A stretch of DNA of 64,000 bases, from assembly GCF_029277445.1 (NCBI RefSeq), contig NZ_CP119568.1, forward strand, positions 551,006 through 615,005. Direction: 5' to 3'. The notes under the pieces were generated by a model. That model worked only from the letters and a program-made list of their open reading frames with translations. It was not told the origin of the DNA and did not search any database. Below, piece after piece: positions 44,673 through 53,684 of the stretch. A program made the position numbers and the translations under genes. Source of the DNA: Pararhizobium qamdonense. Lineage in GTDB: Bacteria; Pseudomonadota; Alphaproteobacteria; Rhizobiales; Rhizobiaceae. Positions within the stretch are counted from its first letter, which is position 1. Every line of letters starts with the position of its first letter.

Positions 44673-45194
44673 TCACTCTGCGTTGGAGGCGTAGACCACG
44701 CGGCTTTCGCGGACGAACAGCGCGCGGATCTTCTCCCAGAAATTCCCGCCGAGCACGAAAAAGCTCGCGATGAACATCAGGTCGCCGAGCAATTGAAGCT
44801 GCCAGAGGTTCGGGCGCAGGCCTGGTGCCATCGCATCGACATAGGGTTCAAGCGATGCCGATATCAGAGGCAGGCAGAACATGACGAGGCCGAGATTGTA
44901 TCGCGTCCGGCTGACGCTGGTATCCGGGGACAACTTGAAGACGCCGAAGATCTTGCTCTTGAGCTGCTGGAAGCCGGACTTGCCCATGACTGCGATGACG
45001 AGAAGCAGCAGCACCTTGTTGACAATGAAGATGATCCCGGTGACCGCGGCGATCCGCGTGCTCGGCACGCCAGCCCAGGCAGCGAGCGGTACGCAGAGCC
45101 ACATCGCGATGGCTAGGCAGACGAGCGCGATACCCAGCTTGAACCGCCAGGTCGCAGCCGTCGGATCGAGGACTGTTTCCATATTTACTGTCAT
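44673..45194 (-). CDS. Transporter-suffix-like membrane protein
   Basis: A 173-residue protein with four membrane helices (LGIALVCLAIAMWLCVPLAA, IAAVTGIIFIVNKVLLLLVI, YNLGLVMFCLPLISASLEPY and LGDLMFIASFFVLGGNFWEK). The last part, GGNFWEKIRALFVRE, is typical of the 'transporter suffix' domain. ATG 45194 is preferred over 45212 because AGGGAGC lies at the right distance. It starts the efflux unit with HlyD and DUF2955 downstream on the same strand; its role may be accessory to the pump. Confidence 0.8.
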   Translation of the reverse strand: MTVNMETVLDPTAATWRFKLGIALVCLAIAMWLCVPLAAWAGVPSTRIAAVTGIIFIVNKVLLLLVIAVMGKSGFQQLKSKIFGVFKLSPDTSVSRTRYNLGLVMFCLPLISASLEPYVDAMAPGLRPNLWQLQLLGDLMFIASFFVLGGNFWEKIRALFVRESRVVYASNAE

Positions 45195-45338
45195 TACTTG
45201 CTCCCTGTTCATTGGCCGCCGCTTTCGGGCAGAAGTTCTAAATTGCGGTCAGAAGACCTGCCGCCGAATTGATGCGTCCAGATTGAAGCCGTGCGTCACA
45301 GTTCAATGCGTCCAGCCGTAAATTACGCCCGCCCGGAG

Positions 45339-45599
45339 TCAGCGTTTCGGGAACGGCACGACGGAGGCGTCAAGGGTCGTTTCAATCTCACGAGCCAGCT
45401 CGTCGACAAGGACATTGTACTCGGCGATGCGTTGTTCACGCCGCGGAACCGTCGATGTCGACCATTTGCGAAGCTCGGCTTCAGCCGTTGCCAGGTCGGC
45501 ACACATTTCCCGGAACCCTTCGTCGCGAGCTGCCCGGTCACTGATAGCGCGGCTGCGGTCTGGAAAGCGGCGGACGGCTGCATTCGTATCCTCATCCAT
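45339..45599 (-). CDS. Small helical protein of unknown function
   Basis: An 86-residue, strongly charged helical protein: RDEGFREMCADLATAEAELR, then RIAEYNVLVDELAREIETTL. Similar small proteins are common in rhizobia. It is divergent from the transmembrane regulator at 45754, and the palindrome at 45696-45714 sits in the shared promoter region, so it may be part of the same regulon. No further function can be assigned. Confidence 0.7.
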   Translation of the reverse strand: MDEDTNAAVRRFPDRSRAISDRAARDEGFREMCADLATAEAELRKWSTSTVPRREQRIAEYNVLVDELAREIETTLDASVVPFPKR

Positions 45600-45695
45600 C
45601 TTCTTGATTTCTTTCTGCTAAAAGAATAGACCGGAATCCACTGCTGCAACGTGTCCCTGTCGAGACAGTCTGCTTTATCAAGGCGCTTTTGGGGA

Positions 45696-45714
45696 GTATG
45701 TTACTGTAACATAC
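45696..45714. promoter_or_regulatory. Palindromic operator candidate, site A
   Basis: GTATGTTACTGTAACATAC is a perfect 9-1-9 palindrome. It ends 39 bases before the ATG of the regulator at 45754 and lies about 100 bases upstream of the divergent gene at 45599. The same half-sites recur at sites B-E. Confidence 0.75.
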
Positions 45715-45753
45715 ATGTGGTAGACGGGGTGTGTCTGGGGACGGGAGCAGGCA

Positions 45754-47544
45754 ATGCAGAACTCGGGCACAATAGGTCGTCGTGAACCGCCCGGCGCTGA
45801 AGACATCCGCGTCCAGCTCCAGCGTGTCGTCACCAGTTCCGAGTTTCCGAGTTTTGGCCGTGGTGCCGCCTTCCTTACCTATATCGTCGAGGAGACGCTC
45901 GCTGGCCGCGCGACCCGCCTCAAGGGCTTCTCGATCGCGCTGGAAGTGTTCAGGCGCGACGAACACTTCACCCAGGAAGATCCCGTTGTCCGCATCGAGG
46001 CTGGACGGCTGCGCAGGGCCCTCGAGCGATATTATTTCGTGGCGGGGCAGACGGATCCGGTCCGCATAGACATTCCAAAGGGCGGCTATGTCCCGACGTT
46101 CAAATGGAGCACACCACCACCCTCCGAAGCGGAAGAGGAAGACGTCGTTGCGATGCCCCGGCACGGCATTCCACGGTCATCGCCCTGGCAGGCCATACAG
46201 ACGCTGATGGTTGCGGGCCTTACAGTCGTGGGTATGCTCGGCGTGGCGGCCATGTCCTGGTTTTCGGCGGAATCCTCGCCCGTTGGTGCAGGGCTGAAGG
46301 CGATGCCGGACGAGCCCTCGCTTGTGATCGCGCCATTCGCGAACCTGGGAGAAAGCCCGGAAGCACGGCTCTACACTGTCGGTCTGACAGAGGAGCTACT
46401 GACGACACTGCCCCGATTCAAGGAGATCAAGGTGTTCGGCAGGGAGACGTCCAAGAGCCTCACGCCGGACGTCGACGTCGCACAGGTCCGCGAACAGCTC
46501 GGAGCACGCTATCTTCTCGCGGGTGCCGTCAGGGTCTCTGGCGATCGTATGCGGGTGAGCGCGCGTTTGGTCGATACTGGCGATGGCGCGATCCTGTGGT
46601 CGCAGAACTATGACAACGACATGCGATCCATCGACCTCTTCAAGGTTCAGTCGGATGTCGCCAGCCGTGTTGCGACCGCCGTCGCCCAACCCTACGGCAT
46701 TATCGCCCAGGCCGACACCGCGCGGCCGCCACCCGACGATCTCGGCGCATACGAGTGCACGTTGACCTTTTATGCGTACCGCACGGAGCTCAGCCCCGAA
46801 AGCCACGCACTGGTCCGGAACTGTCTCGAGGCTGCGGTGGCGCGGTATCCGGGATATGCGACGGCCTGGGCGATGCTTTCGATGATCTATCTCGACGAAG
46901 ACAAATATAAGTTCAACAGGACGCCCGGTGATACGACACCAACCGAGCGGGCGCTTCAGACCGCAAGGCGGGCGATTCAGATCGAACCTGCCAACACGCG
47001 CGGCCTCCAGGCGCTGATGGCTGCATTGTTCTTCGATCACGAGCCTGTCGAAGCGATCGAAATCGGTGAACGGGCACTGGCGACCAATCCCAACGACACG
47101 GAACTGATGGGAGAGTTCGGTACCCGGCTTGCCATCGCCGGACAGTGGGGACGAGGTGCAGCCCTTCTCGACCAGGCGATCGCGCTGAATCCCGGCGGCG
47201 GCGGCTTCTACCGGGGGAACCGGGCGCTGGCTTCGTACATGCTCGGAGAGACCACCGACGCCGTCATCGGAATACGGCAGTCGGACATGCAGAAGTTCCC
47301 GCTGTTCCATGCCGTCGCGGCGATCATCTATGCGGAGGCGGGACTGACGGCCGACGCAAGACGAGAGGGCGAGACCTTCGTGAAGATGCGGCCCGACTTC
47401 ATCCCGAACATTCAGGCAGAGATGTCGTCCCGTGGAATGTCGCCTTCCGATCTGGCCCGGTTGATCGCTGGTTTGCGCAAGGCGGGTCTGAAGGTTTCTG
47501 ATAGCTCGGAACCGATCGCGGCCGCATTGCCGGACGGCACTTAG
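45754..47544 (+). CDS. Predicted transmembrane one-component regulator: winged helix, TM, TolB-N, TPR
   Basis: A 596-residue protein. The N-terminal 110 residues end in VVRIEAGRLRRALERYYFVA and PVRIDIPKGGYVPTF, the recognition-helix and wing pattern of OmpR-type winged helices. A single hydrophobic span follows (MVAGLTVVGMLGVAAMSWF, residues about 151-169). Next is a TolB-N-like module (PSLVIAPFANLGESPEARLY, then YLLAGAVRVSGDRMRVSARL), then TPR-like repeats (AIQIEPANTRGLQALMAALF). Such proteins are often labelled adenylate cyclase, but no cyclase domain is present. The layout matches CadC/ToxR: cytoplasmic DNA binding and a periplasmic sensor. A perfect palindrome lies just upstream. Confidence 0.88.
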   Translation: MQNSGTIGRREPPGAEDIRVQLQRVVTSSEFPSFGRGAAFLTYIVEETLAGRATRLKGFSIALEVFRRDEHFTQEDPVVRIEAGRLRRALERYYFVAGQTDPVRIDIPKGGYVPTFKWSTPPPSEAEEEDVVAMPRHGIPRSSPWQAIQTLMVAGLTVVGMLGVAAMSWFSAESSPVGAGLKAMPDEPSLVIAPFANLGESPEARLYTVGLTEELLTTLPRFKEIKVFGRETSKSLTPDVDVAQVREQLGARYLLAGAVRVSGDRMRVSARLVDTGDGAILWSQNYDNDMRSIDLFKVQSDVASRVATAVAQPYGIIAQADTARPPPDDLGAYECTLTFYAYRTELSPESHALVRNCLEAAVARYPGYATAWAMLSMIYLDEDKYKFNRTPGDTTPTERALQTARRAIQIEPANTRGLQALMAALFFDHEPVEAIEIGERALATNPNDTELMGEFGTRLAIAGQWGRGAALLDQAIALNPGGGGFYRGNRALASYMLGETTDAVIGIRQSDMQKFPLFHAVAAIIYAEAGLTADARREGETFVKMRPDFIPNIQAEMSSRGMSPSDLARLIAGLRKAGLKVSDSSEPIAAALPDGT

Positions 47545-47572
47545 CCCCGCCCGCGCTGAGGGAAAACTACAC

Positions 47573-47591
47573 GTAACATACTGTATGTTAC
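47573..47591. promoter_or_regulatory. Palindromic operator candidate, site B
   Basis: GTAACATACTGTATGTTAC is a perfect 9-1-9 palindrome using the same half-sites as site A in the reverse order. It lies between the regulator stop and the DUF2092 gene, 67 bases before the chosen start. Confidence 0.75.
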
Positions 47592-47658
47592 AGGCGCGCC
47601 GGAGCGACCCCAGCTAGTCTCCGACCGCCGCCGATGTCCGGTCGCGACGGAGATGCAC

Positions 47659-48462
47659 ATGATGGGCACGACATTCCAGAATGCCATGTGCGCCACAAGG
47701 CACGGCCTCTTGTCGACGGCGCCGGTTTTTTTGGTCTCGTCGACCGGAGCGGATGCGGGCGAGGCTGAGGCCAAAGACCTCCTGAAAAGGATGTCCAATT
47801 ACCTCGGTGCGCAGAAGGCGATCTCGTTCTCCTATGATGCCGATCTCGAAGTCGTCACCAAGGACCAGCAGAAGCTTCTTCTGGCAAGCTCCGGCAGGAT
47901 CGAACTCGGACGCCCGGACAAAATCCGCGCGACCCGTACGGGCGGATTTGCCGATGTCGAGATGAGCTTCGACGGAAAGACAGTCACCCTGCTCGGCAAG
48001 AATGCCAACCTCTACACTCAGGCCGAGGTTCCCGGCACGGTCGAAAACCTGATCGATGCGCTCCGCGACAAACTCGGACGCCCGCTTCCGGCGGCGGATC
48101 TGCTCCTTCCGAAAGTTTACGACGAACTGATGCGCGACGTGACCGACGTCAAGGACCTCGGTAGCGGCGTGATCGGCGGCGTCGAATGCGACCATCTGGC
48201 CTTCCGCACCGCCGAGGTCGACTGGCAGATATGGATCGCCCAGGGCGAGCGGCCTTATCCCTGCCGTTACGTCATCACCTCCACGAAGGTCGAGCAGGGA
48301 CCGCAGTACGGCATCCGCATATCCGACTGGAAGACGGGCACCGAAGTTGCCGCTGCCGACTACGGATTCGACAACAAGACCGGAGCGAAACAGGTCGGCC
48401 TGGATGCGCTTCCAGACATCGACGAGCTACCTGACCACTTTGCCATGGGAGAAGCCAAATGA
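47659..48462 (+). CDS. DUF2092 exported protein
   Basis: A protein of about 267 residues with an N-terminal hydrophobic signal-like segment and a LolA/LppX-like lipid-binding fold expected for DUF2092. Landmarks are EAKDLLKRMSNYLGAQKAIS, KIRATRTGGFADVEMSFDGK, CDHLAFRTAEVDWQIWIAQG and PCRYVITSTKVEQGPQYGIR. It probably acts in the periplasm on lipids or lipoproteins, which is inference from the fold. The ATG at 47659 is taken for its spacing to CGGAG. Site B lies just upstream, and the next gene overlaps its stop by four bases. Confidence 0.88.
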   Translation: MMGTTFQNAMCATRHGLLSTAPVFLVSSTGADAGEAEAKDLLKRMSNYLGAQKAISFSYDADLEVVTKDQQKLLLASSGRIELGRPDKIRATRTGGFADVEMSFDGKTVTLLGKNANLYTQAEVPGTVENLIDALRDKLGRPLPAADLLLPKVYDELMRDVTDVKDLGSGVIGGVECDHLAFRTAEVDWQIWIAQGERPYPCRYVITSTKVEQGPQYGIRISDWKTGTEVAAADYGFDNKTGAKQVGLDALPDIDELPDHFAMGEAK

Positions 48463-48683
48463 ACGTGTTCCGGAAACTGAAGATCGCATTGCTGGCCGTC
48501 GTCGTCGGCCTGTTCGGCGTTGGAGGGGGCGAACAGGTCTCGTTCCCCGGCGTGTACGGCTTCGTCTCGAGCGCAGAGGCCCGCGTCGGTCGTCCGCTCA
48601 CCCCTGTCAGCGTCGCGGGCATCGCGCGACGTACGACCCGACGGACCGTGGTCAGATGTGCGAGCGGTGTCTACAACTGCTGA
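48459..48683 (+). CDS. Small exported protein of unknown function
   Basis: A 74-residue protein with a signal peptide (KLKIALLAVVVGLFGVGGGE; a cleavage site near SSAEA) and a short basic mature part, VGRPLTPVSVAGIARRTTRR, ending with two cysteines (CASGVYNC). Its ATG overlaps the DUF2092 stop (ATGA), so it is translationally coupled. Related small proteins seem to accompany DUF2092 genes in alphaproteobacteria; this is memory-based. Confidence 0.75.
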   Translation: MNVFRKLKIALLAVVVGLFGVGGGEQVSFPGVYGFVSSAEARVGRPLTPVSVAGIARRTTRRTVVRCASGVYNC

Positions 48684-48725
48684 CCCATACCCGCGAATGA
48701 TGTCGTCAATATAAGAGGGGCAGTC

Positions 48726-50021
48726 GTGAACACAGAAATACAGGGTCCTTTCAATTGGACGTTCATTAAACGACTGCTCCTCTGCGGGGTTCTTGCCGTG
48801 CTGGCAGGCTGCGGTGGGCATCCGAAGGACGTCTTGACCCCCGTGGCGGACACGGCTCCGCAGTCCCACAGGGTGGACATGTTGATCGCGACCACCCGGA
48901 GCCAATCGACCGTCCCCGGCGAGATGTTCACGGGCGAGCGGGCGCGGGCGCCGAACTTCGCCGACATAACGGTCTCCGTGCCTCCCGACAGCGCGCGCAA
49001 GGTCGGCGAAGTGTCCTGGCCGAAGAAGCTTCCTCCCAACCCGGCGACTGACTTTGCGACCCTAAAGGCTGACATGATCGATCTCGATGCCGCCAAGGCC
49101 TGGCTCAGCGCAACGGTCAAGAAAACGCCAGACGGCAGCGCGCTGGTGTTCATCCATGGCTTCAACACGAAGTTCGAGGACAGCGTCTACCGTTTCGCCC
49201 AGATTGTTCGCGATTCCGGCGTCCACAGTGCGCCGATCCTCGTGACATGGCCGTCGCGCGGCAGCCTGCTGGCCTATGGCTATGACCGCGAGAGCACCAA
49301 CTACACGCGCAATGCACTTGAGAACCTGTTCCAGTATCTCGCCAAGGATCCCGAGGTGAAAGAGGTCTCGATCCTCGCGCACTCGATGGGCAACTGGCTG
49401 ACGCTCGAAGCGCTCCGGCAGATGGCGATCCGCAACGGCAGCCTTCCCACCAAGTTCAAGAACGTGATGCTTGCTGCTCCCGATGTCGACGTCGATGTCT
49501 TCCGCTCCCAGATCGTCGACATGGGCGATCCTCACCCGCAGTTCACTTTGTTCGTCTCACGCGATGACAAGGCGCTGGCTGTCTCGCGCCGCGTCTGGGG
49601 CGATGTCGCGCGCCTCGGTTCCATTGATCCCGAAACGGAGCCTTACAAGCAGGAACTCGCCGACAACAAAATCACTGTCATTGACCTCACCAAGGTGAAG
49701 GCTGGCGACAGCCTCAATCACGGCAAGTTCGCGGAATCGCCGGAGATTGTCCGGCTCATCGGCGCGCGCATATCCGACGGTCAGACGCTGACGGACAGCC
49801 GGGTCGGTCTCGGGGACACGATTCTCGCCGCCACTACAGGCACCGCCGCGGCCGCGGGGAACGCTGCGGGGCTGATCCTCGCGGCTCCGGTCGCGATTGT
49901 CGATGCCGATACGCGTGACAATTTCTCGAGCCAGGTCGAGGCACTGGGACCAAAGGGTGTCACCCGCTCCAAAGCCCTTCCGCAGTGCCGGACCTCCGAC
50001 TCCGTAAATTGCAGGAAATGA
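48726..50021 (+). CDS. Lipoprotein alpha/beta hydrolase (DUF900)
   Basis: A 431-residue protein with a lipoprotein signal (LLLCGVLAVLAGC, lipobox LAGC) and an alpha/beta hydrolase domain of the DUF900 type: ALVFIHGFNTKFEDSVYRFA, PILVTWPSRGSLLAYGYDRE, and SILAHSMGNWLTLEAL with the nucleophilic serine. It would be anchored in the outer or inner membrane facing the periplasm. The substrate is unknown. The C-terminal 80 residues are extra, with a hydrophobic Ala/Gly-rich stretch. The MscS-like gene begins four bases before its stop. Confidence 0.9.
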   Translation: MNTEIQGPFNWTFIKRLLLCGVLAVLAGCGGHPKDVLTPVADTAPQSHRVDMLIATTRSQSTVPGEMFTGERARAPNFADITVSVPPDSARKVGEVSWPKKLPPNPATDFATLKADMIDLDAAKAWLSATVKKTPDGSALVFIHGFNTKFEDSVYRFAQIVRDSGVHSAPILVTWPSRGSLLAYGYDRESTNYTRNALENLFQYLAKDPEVKEVSILAHSMGNWLTLEALRQMAIRNGSLPTKFKNVMLAAPDVDVDVFRSQIVDMGDPHPQFTLFVSRDDKALAVSRRVWGDVARLGSIDPETEPYKQELADNKITVIDLTKVKAGDSLNHGKFAESPEIVRLIGARISDGQTLTDSRVGLGDTILAATTGTAAAAGNAAGLILAAPVAIVDADTRDNFSSQVEALGPKGVTRSKALPQCRTSDSVNCRK

Positions 50022-52297
50022 TGGAAATGTTGTCTTCAACTCGTATAGCCGCCGTATTCCGCATGATCCTTGCAGGGCTTGTGCTGGTCCTTGGATTCCA
50101 TCTTACGCCTCGATCGGCCAGCGCTCAGGCGGTGGCTCCAGATCCAGTCCAAGCGGAGAAAGTGCAACAGTTCCTCGACCTTGTCGAAGATCCGCAGGTC
50201 CGGGCATGGCTCCTGAGCGCCAAGCCTGCAGCAGAGGTCGCTCCTGCGGTCACTACGGATCAGCCAGTCTCATATGCAGGTTTCGCCACGACATTCCGCG
50301 CGCAGGCGGCACGGCTTCTTGAAGGACTCCGGGCGTTCCCGGCTGAAACGGGCAAGGCGGCAGCTCTACTGCAGGCCGAGCTCGACGCCAGTCGCAGCGC
50401 ACGTCCCATATTCTTCGTCCTCGCCTTCGTGGCGGCCGGGCTGGCGGCGCAATGGTTCTTCTGGTGGATCAGCCGTGGCTGGCGCGCCTGGATCGCATCC
50501 CTGCAGGTCACGACCCCACGCGACAAGCTCGTCGCGATCTCCGTCAGGCTGCTCTGGGCGATTTGCTACGTTCTGGCATTCGCCTTGGGAAGCATCGGCT
50601 TCTTCCTAACCTTTGTATGGCCGCCGTTGGTCCGCGAAATTGTCGCCGGCTACTTGTTTGCGGTGGTGATTTTCCGGCTTGCACGCGTCACCTTCGACTT
50701 CCTGCTTGCGCCACCCGGATCGGCTGGCCTCGCCAACGCAGAGCGGTTCCGTGTGGTCCCGGTCACCGACCAAGCGGCCGCCCATTGGACGAAGCGGCTC
50801 GGCTACATCGTCGGCTGGTATGCCTTCGGCTCAGTCACTGTTCACCTTCTGACCACGCTCGGCTTTACCGACAATTCCCGGCAGGTTGCGGCCTATGCGT
50901 TGGGGATCGTTCTTCTTATCCTCGGCGTTGAGGCCGTCTGGAACCGTCCGGTGTCACACCATTCGCTGGAGCAGGCGGGACGCTTCAGCCGCATCGGCGT
51001 CCGTGCGCGCAACTGGCTCTGGACGGTTTATTTCGTCTCGCTGTGGCTGCTTTGGGTGGCGGGAATGATGAAGCCGTTCTGGATTGCCGTCGTCGCAGCG
51101 GCTTTGCCCGGCGCGATTGCCCTGACGCGGGCTTCCGTCGATAACCTGCTCAAGACCAATGTACTTGTCAGCGACACTTCGAACGATGACGTGCCTGCCG
51201 ATGGGATTGTTGAGGGTGACGCGGTCACAGCCGATGGCACTGCCTCTGCGGAACCGGTTGCGGTTATCCAGAGCCAGCCAGGCGTCGTCTCCGTCATGGT
51301 CGAGCGGGGAATACGGGCTGCGCTGATCGTTGGTGCCATCGTCCTCCTGGCCAACGTCCTCGACATAAACCTGACGGGCATCACCGCCCAGGATTCCGTA
51401 CCGCTCCGGCTAATGCGCGGGGCATTGAGCGCAGGTATCATCCTGCTGGTGATCGACCTGATCTGGAATATCGTCAAGGTGCTGATCGACCGCAAGCTCG
51501 GGGAGACGGAAACAGCCTATGAAGTTGGCAGCGACCGCGAACGCAGGCGCGCCCGCGTTCGTACACTCCTGCCGATCCTCAAGAACGTCCTGATGATCCT
51601 GTTCGTCGCCGTCGCGATCATGATGGCGCTTTCGGCGATGGGCGTCGAGATCGCCCCGCTGATCGCCGGGGCAGGCGTCGTCGGCGTCGCCATTGGCTTC
51701 GGCGCGCAGACTGTCGTGAAAGACATCATCAGCGGCATGTTCTACTTGCTCGACGACGCCTTCCGGGTCGGCGAGTACATATCGAGCGGCAGCTACAAGG
51801 GGACGGTCGAGTCCTTCAGTCTGCGCTCGGTGAAACTGCGCCACCACCGCGGCGCGATCTACATCGTGCCGTTCAGCGAGCTTGGCGCGGTCCAGAACCT
51901 CAGCCGCGACTGGGTCGTCGAGAAGCTGACCGTCACCGTCGGCTACGACACTGACGTCGACAAGGCACGCAAGATCATCAAGAAGATCGGACAGGAGCTG
52001 TTGGTCGATCCGGAGCTCGCGCCGATCACAATCGAGCCGCTCAAGATGCAGGGCATCGACAGCATGGGGGATTCCGGTCTGATCCTGCGGATGAAGTTCA
52101 CCACGATTCCTGGCGAGCAGTTCACGCTCAAGCGGCGGGCGCTGATGATGATCAACAAGGCGTTTCACGACGCCGACATCAAGCCTGCGTTCCCGACGGT
52201 GCAGGTTGCAGGCGGTGACCGGAGCGCAGACGTTGCGGCCGCCGCCCAGCAGGCTTTGGCGAAACACAACGAGGCGATCGCTGCAGCGAACCTCTGA
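50018..52297 (+). CDS. Large MscS-family mechanosensitive channel
   Basis: A protein of about 759 residues. A signal peptide (MILAGLVLVLGFHLTPRSAS) leads to a periplasmic segment, then a series of membrane helices (about residues 130-480), and the MscS core near the C-terminus: LIAGAGVVGVAIGFGAQTVV is the pore helix TM3 and DIISGMFYLLDDAFRVGEYI the start of the beta domain. It follows the hydrolase gene with an ATGA overlap (start 50018; 50027 is an alternative). Such channels release solutes on hypo-osmotic shock. This one is the extended MscK/YbdG-like type. Confidence 0.93.
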   Translation: MMEMLSSTRIAAVFRMILAGLVLVLGFHLTPRSASAQAVAPDPVQAEKVQQFLDLVEDPQVRAWLLSAKPAAEVAPAVTTDQPVSYAGFATTFRAQAARLLEGLRAFPAETGKAAALLQAELDASRSARPIFFVLAFVAAGLAAQWFFWWISRGWRAWIASLQVTTPRDKLVAISVRLLWAICYVLAFALGSIGFFLTFVWPPLVREIVAGYLFAVVIFRLARVTFDFLLAPPGSAGLANAERFRVVPVTDQAAAHWTKRLGYIVGWYAFGSVTVHLLTTLGFTDNSRQVAAYALGIVLLILGVEAVWNRPVSHHSLEQAGRFSRIGVRARNWLWTVYFVSLWLLWVAGMMKPFWIAVVAAALPGAIALTRASVDNLLKTNVLVSDTSNDDVPADGIVEGDAVTADGTASAEPVAVIQSQPGVVSVMVERGIRAALIVGAIVLLANVLDINLTGITAQDSVPLRLMRGALSAGIILLVIDLIWNIVKVLIDRKLGETETAYEVGSDRERRRARVRTLLPILKNVLMILFVAVAIMMALSAMGVEIAPLIAGAGVVGVAIGFGAQTVVKDIISGMFYLLDDAFRVGEYISSGSYKGTVESFSLRSVKLRHHRGAIYIVPFSELGAVQNLSRDWVVEKLTVTVGYDTDVDKARKIIKKIGQELLVDPELAPITIEPLKMQGIDSMGDSGLILRMKFTTIPGEQFTLKRRALMMINKAFHDADIKPAFPTVQVAGGDRSADVAAAAQQALAKHNEAIAAANL

Positions 52298-52316
52298 GCG
52301 CGAAGGGGCGGGTGTC

Positions 52317-52649
52317 ATGAAGACCGGATTGATGGCCGCAGCGATCTGGCTGACCTTGGCCGCGGGCGTCTGCCAATCGGCGGAACTCGCGGATTGGCAG
52401 ACAAGAGCGCTGCAGCAGGTCAAACTGAAGGACGGCGTGGTTAACGCCCGCTGGCGCTCTGCGGCCAAGAATGCGCTCTGGGTCAGCATGGACGCCGACA
52501 GATACCATGCCGATGGCTTCTCGCGTTTCGTCTGCGACATGCTGAAGGATGCGGGCGCGCCACCCGGAACGACCACGTCGGTCTCCGTGTTCGACCCGCT
52601 GTCGTACAGCAACAGCGGCTGGCCAATGGGAACGGCGGAGTGCCATTGA
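52317..52649 (+). CDS. Small exported protein of unknown function
   Basis: A 110-residue protein with a signal peptide (MKTGLMAAAIWLTLAAGVCQ) and a short mature domain including LKDGVVNARWRSAAKNALWV and GFSRFVCDMLKDAGAPPGTT, with two cysteines. ATG 52317 has GGGGCGGG upstream. No family recognised. It lies 20 bases after the channel gene and so is the last gene of that message. Confidence 0.75.
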   Translation: MKTGLMAAAIWLTLAAGVCQSAELADWQTRALQQVKLKDGVVNARWRSAAKNALWVSMDADRYHADGFSRFVCDMLKDAGAPPGTTTSVSVFDPLSYSNSGWPMGTAECH

Positions 52650-52678
52650 TCGAGGTGGCACCCCTTCACCGAGTCACA

Positions 52679-53323
52679 TCAATGCGCAGCAACCGCCGAG
52701 ATGATCCCGAGCTTCCCAAGCCCGCTGACGAAAAGCTGCACAGCCACTGCCGTAAGCAGCAAGCCGAAGACGACCTCCGAAATGACGAGGCTGGCTGGCT
52801 TGATTCGTTTTGCCAGCACGTCGATATTGGTGAAGAGCACGTAGTCGAATGCCGCAACGAGCAGGATCAGGGCAAGAACGATCACGGCGCTGGCCACTGA
52901 GACGACCTCGCCGGAGGCAATGATCAGGACCGTGATGCCGACAGGGTTGAGCAGGTAGGGGACGGCGAGGGGAAAAACAGCGATCTTTTCCGGATCGACA
53001 GGCAATCCTAGTTCATCGTGTTTCTCCGCTGGGCCGGCAGCCATTTTCAGGGCGAGCAATCCGAGAACGATGCCGCCCGCGACGGCAACCGCTCCGCCCG
53101 TGATGTGCAGCAGCCGCATAAGCAGTGCTCCGGTCGCGAAGATGATCACCGCCGTTAACGTTGCCGTCAGGACCATCTGGCGGCCAATTTTGGCCTTGGT
53201 GGGGGCGTCGAAACTCTTGGTCATTTCAAGGAAGGGCACGAGGGCGATCTTGGGTCCCATGCCCACAAGAAGCAGAAGAAGAAGCTTGGCGACGAGCCCA
53301 GCGTCGATGACTGTGAAATCCAT
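52679..53323 (-). CDS. MarC-family inner-membrane protein
   Basis: A protein of about 214 residues with six membrane helices: DAGLVAKLLLLLLVGMGPKI, AVAGGIVLGLLALKMAAG, AVFPLAVPYLLNPVGITVLI and VFGLLLTAVAVQLFVSGLGK. The FPLAxPxLLxPGI-like stretch is a MarC hallmark. The family's transport function is not established and MarC is no longer believed to be a drug pump. The start at 53323 has AGGAA upstream; the open frame reaches 53398. Divergent from the DUF3300 gene, with two regulon-type sites (C and D) between them. Confidence 0.9.
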   Translation of the reverse strand: MDFTVIDAGLVAKLLLLLLVGMGPKIALVPFLEMTKSFDAPTKAKIGRQMVLTATLTAVIIFATGALLMRLLHITGGAVAVAGGIVLGLLALKMAAGPAEKHDELGLPVDPEKIAVFPLAVPYLLNPVGITVLIIASGEVVSVASAVIVLALILLVAAFDYVLFTNIDVLAKRIKPASLVISEVVFGLLLTAVAVQLFVSGLGKLGIISAVAAH

Positions 53324-53432
53324 CCGAGTGTTCCTGTTTATCATCTCCGTCCAAAGGCGGAGGAATCTTCCGATCATGCGCGGCGGGTTCATTCGCACCG
53401 CGTCAGTATGCGGAAACTTCTCGGTAGCGGGA

Positions 53433-53451
53433 GTATGTTACAGTTGGTTAC
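53433..53451. promoter_or_regulatory. Operator-like repeat, site C
   Basis: GTATGTTAC (53433-53441), identical to a half-site of A, followed after five bases by GTTAC (53447-53451) as a direct repeat 10 bases apart. It lies in the divergent MarC/DUF3300 promoter region. Confidence 0.55.
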
Positions 53452-53519
53452 ATGGTAATTCCCGGCCATGCGTTAGCGTCGTGCCCGGTTTGTCGGTAAC
53501 GGCAGACGCCCCTAACCGT

Positions 53520-53538
53520 GTAGGTTACAGTAACATAC
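53520..53538. promoter_or_regulatory. Operator-like palindrome, site D
   Basis: GTAGGTTACAGTAACATAC matches the 9-1-9 palindrome of site A with one half-site mismatch. It lies 147 bases before the DUF3300 gene and about 200 bases before the MarC gene on the other strand. Confidence 0.65.
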
Positions 53539-53684
53539 TTCACATTTTTCGCACGTAGTTCACGATGCCCGCACTTGGAGATATCCCGGAGGGAACAGGC
53601 TGAACTGGCTCGCCCCTCCGACAACGTAGCGCTGATCGAAGATCCTCAACTTGATCGGCATGAGCAGGACAAAGGAGCATTGAG

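Noticed and set aside
43722..45116. 464-codon plus-strand open frame
   Set aside because: Antisense of the HlyD adaptor and membrane protein genes, which are well supported; no recognisable domains.
45754..47544. Adenylate cyclase
   Set aside because: No class III cyclase catalytic domain is present; only the winged-helix, TolB-N and TPR-like parts are.
51410..52669. 419-codon minus-strand open frame
   Set aside because: Antisense of the MscS-like channel, whose motifs are unmistakable.
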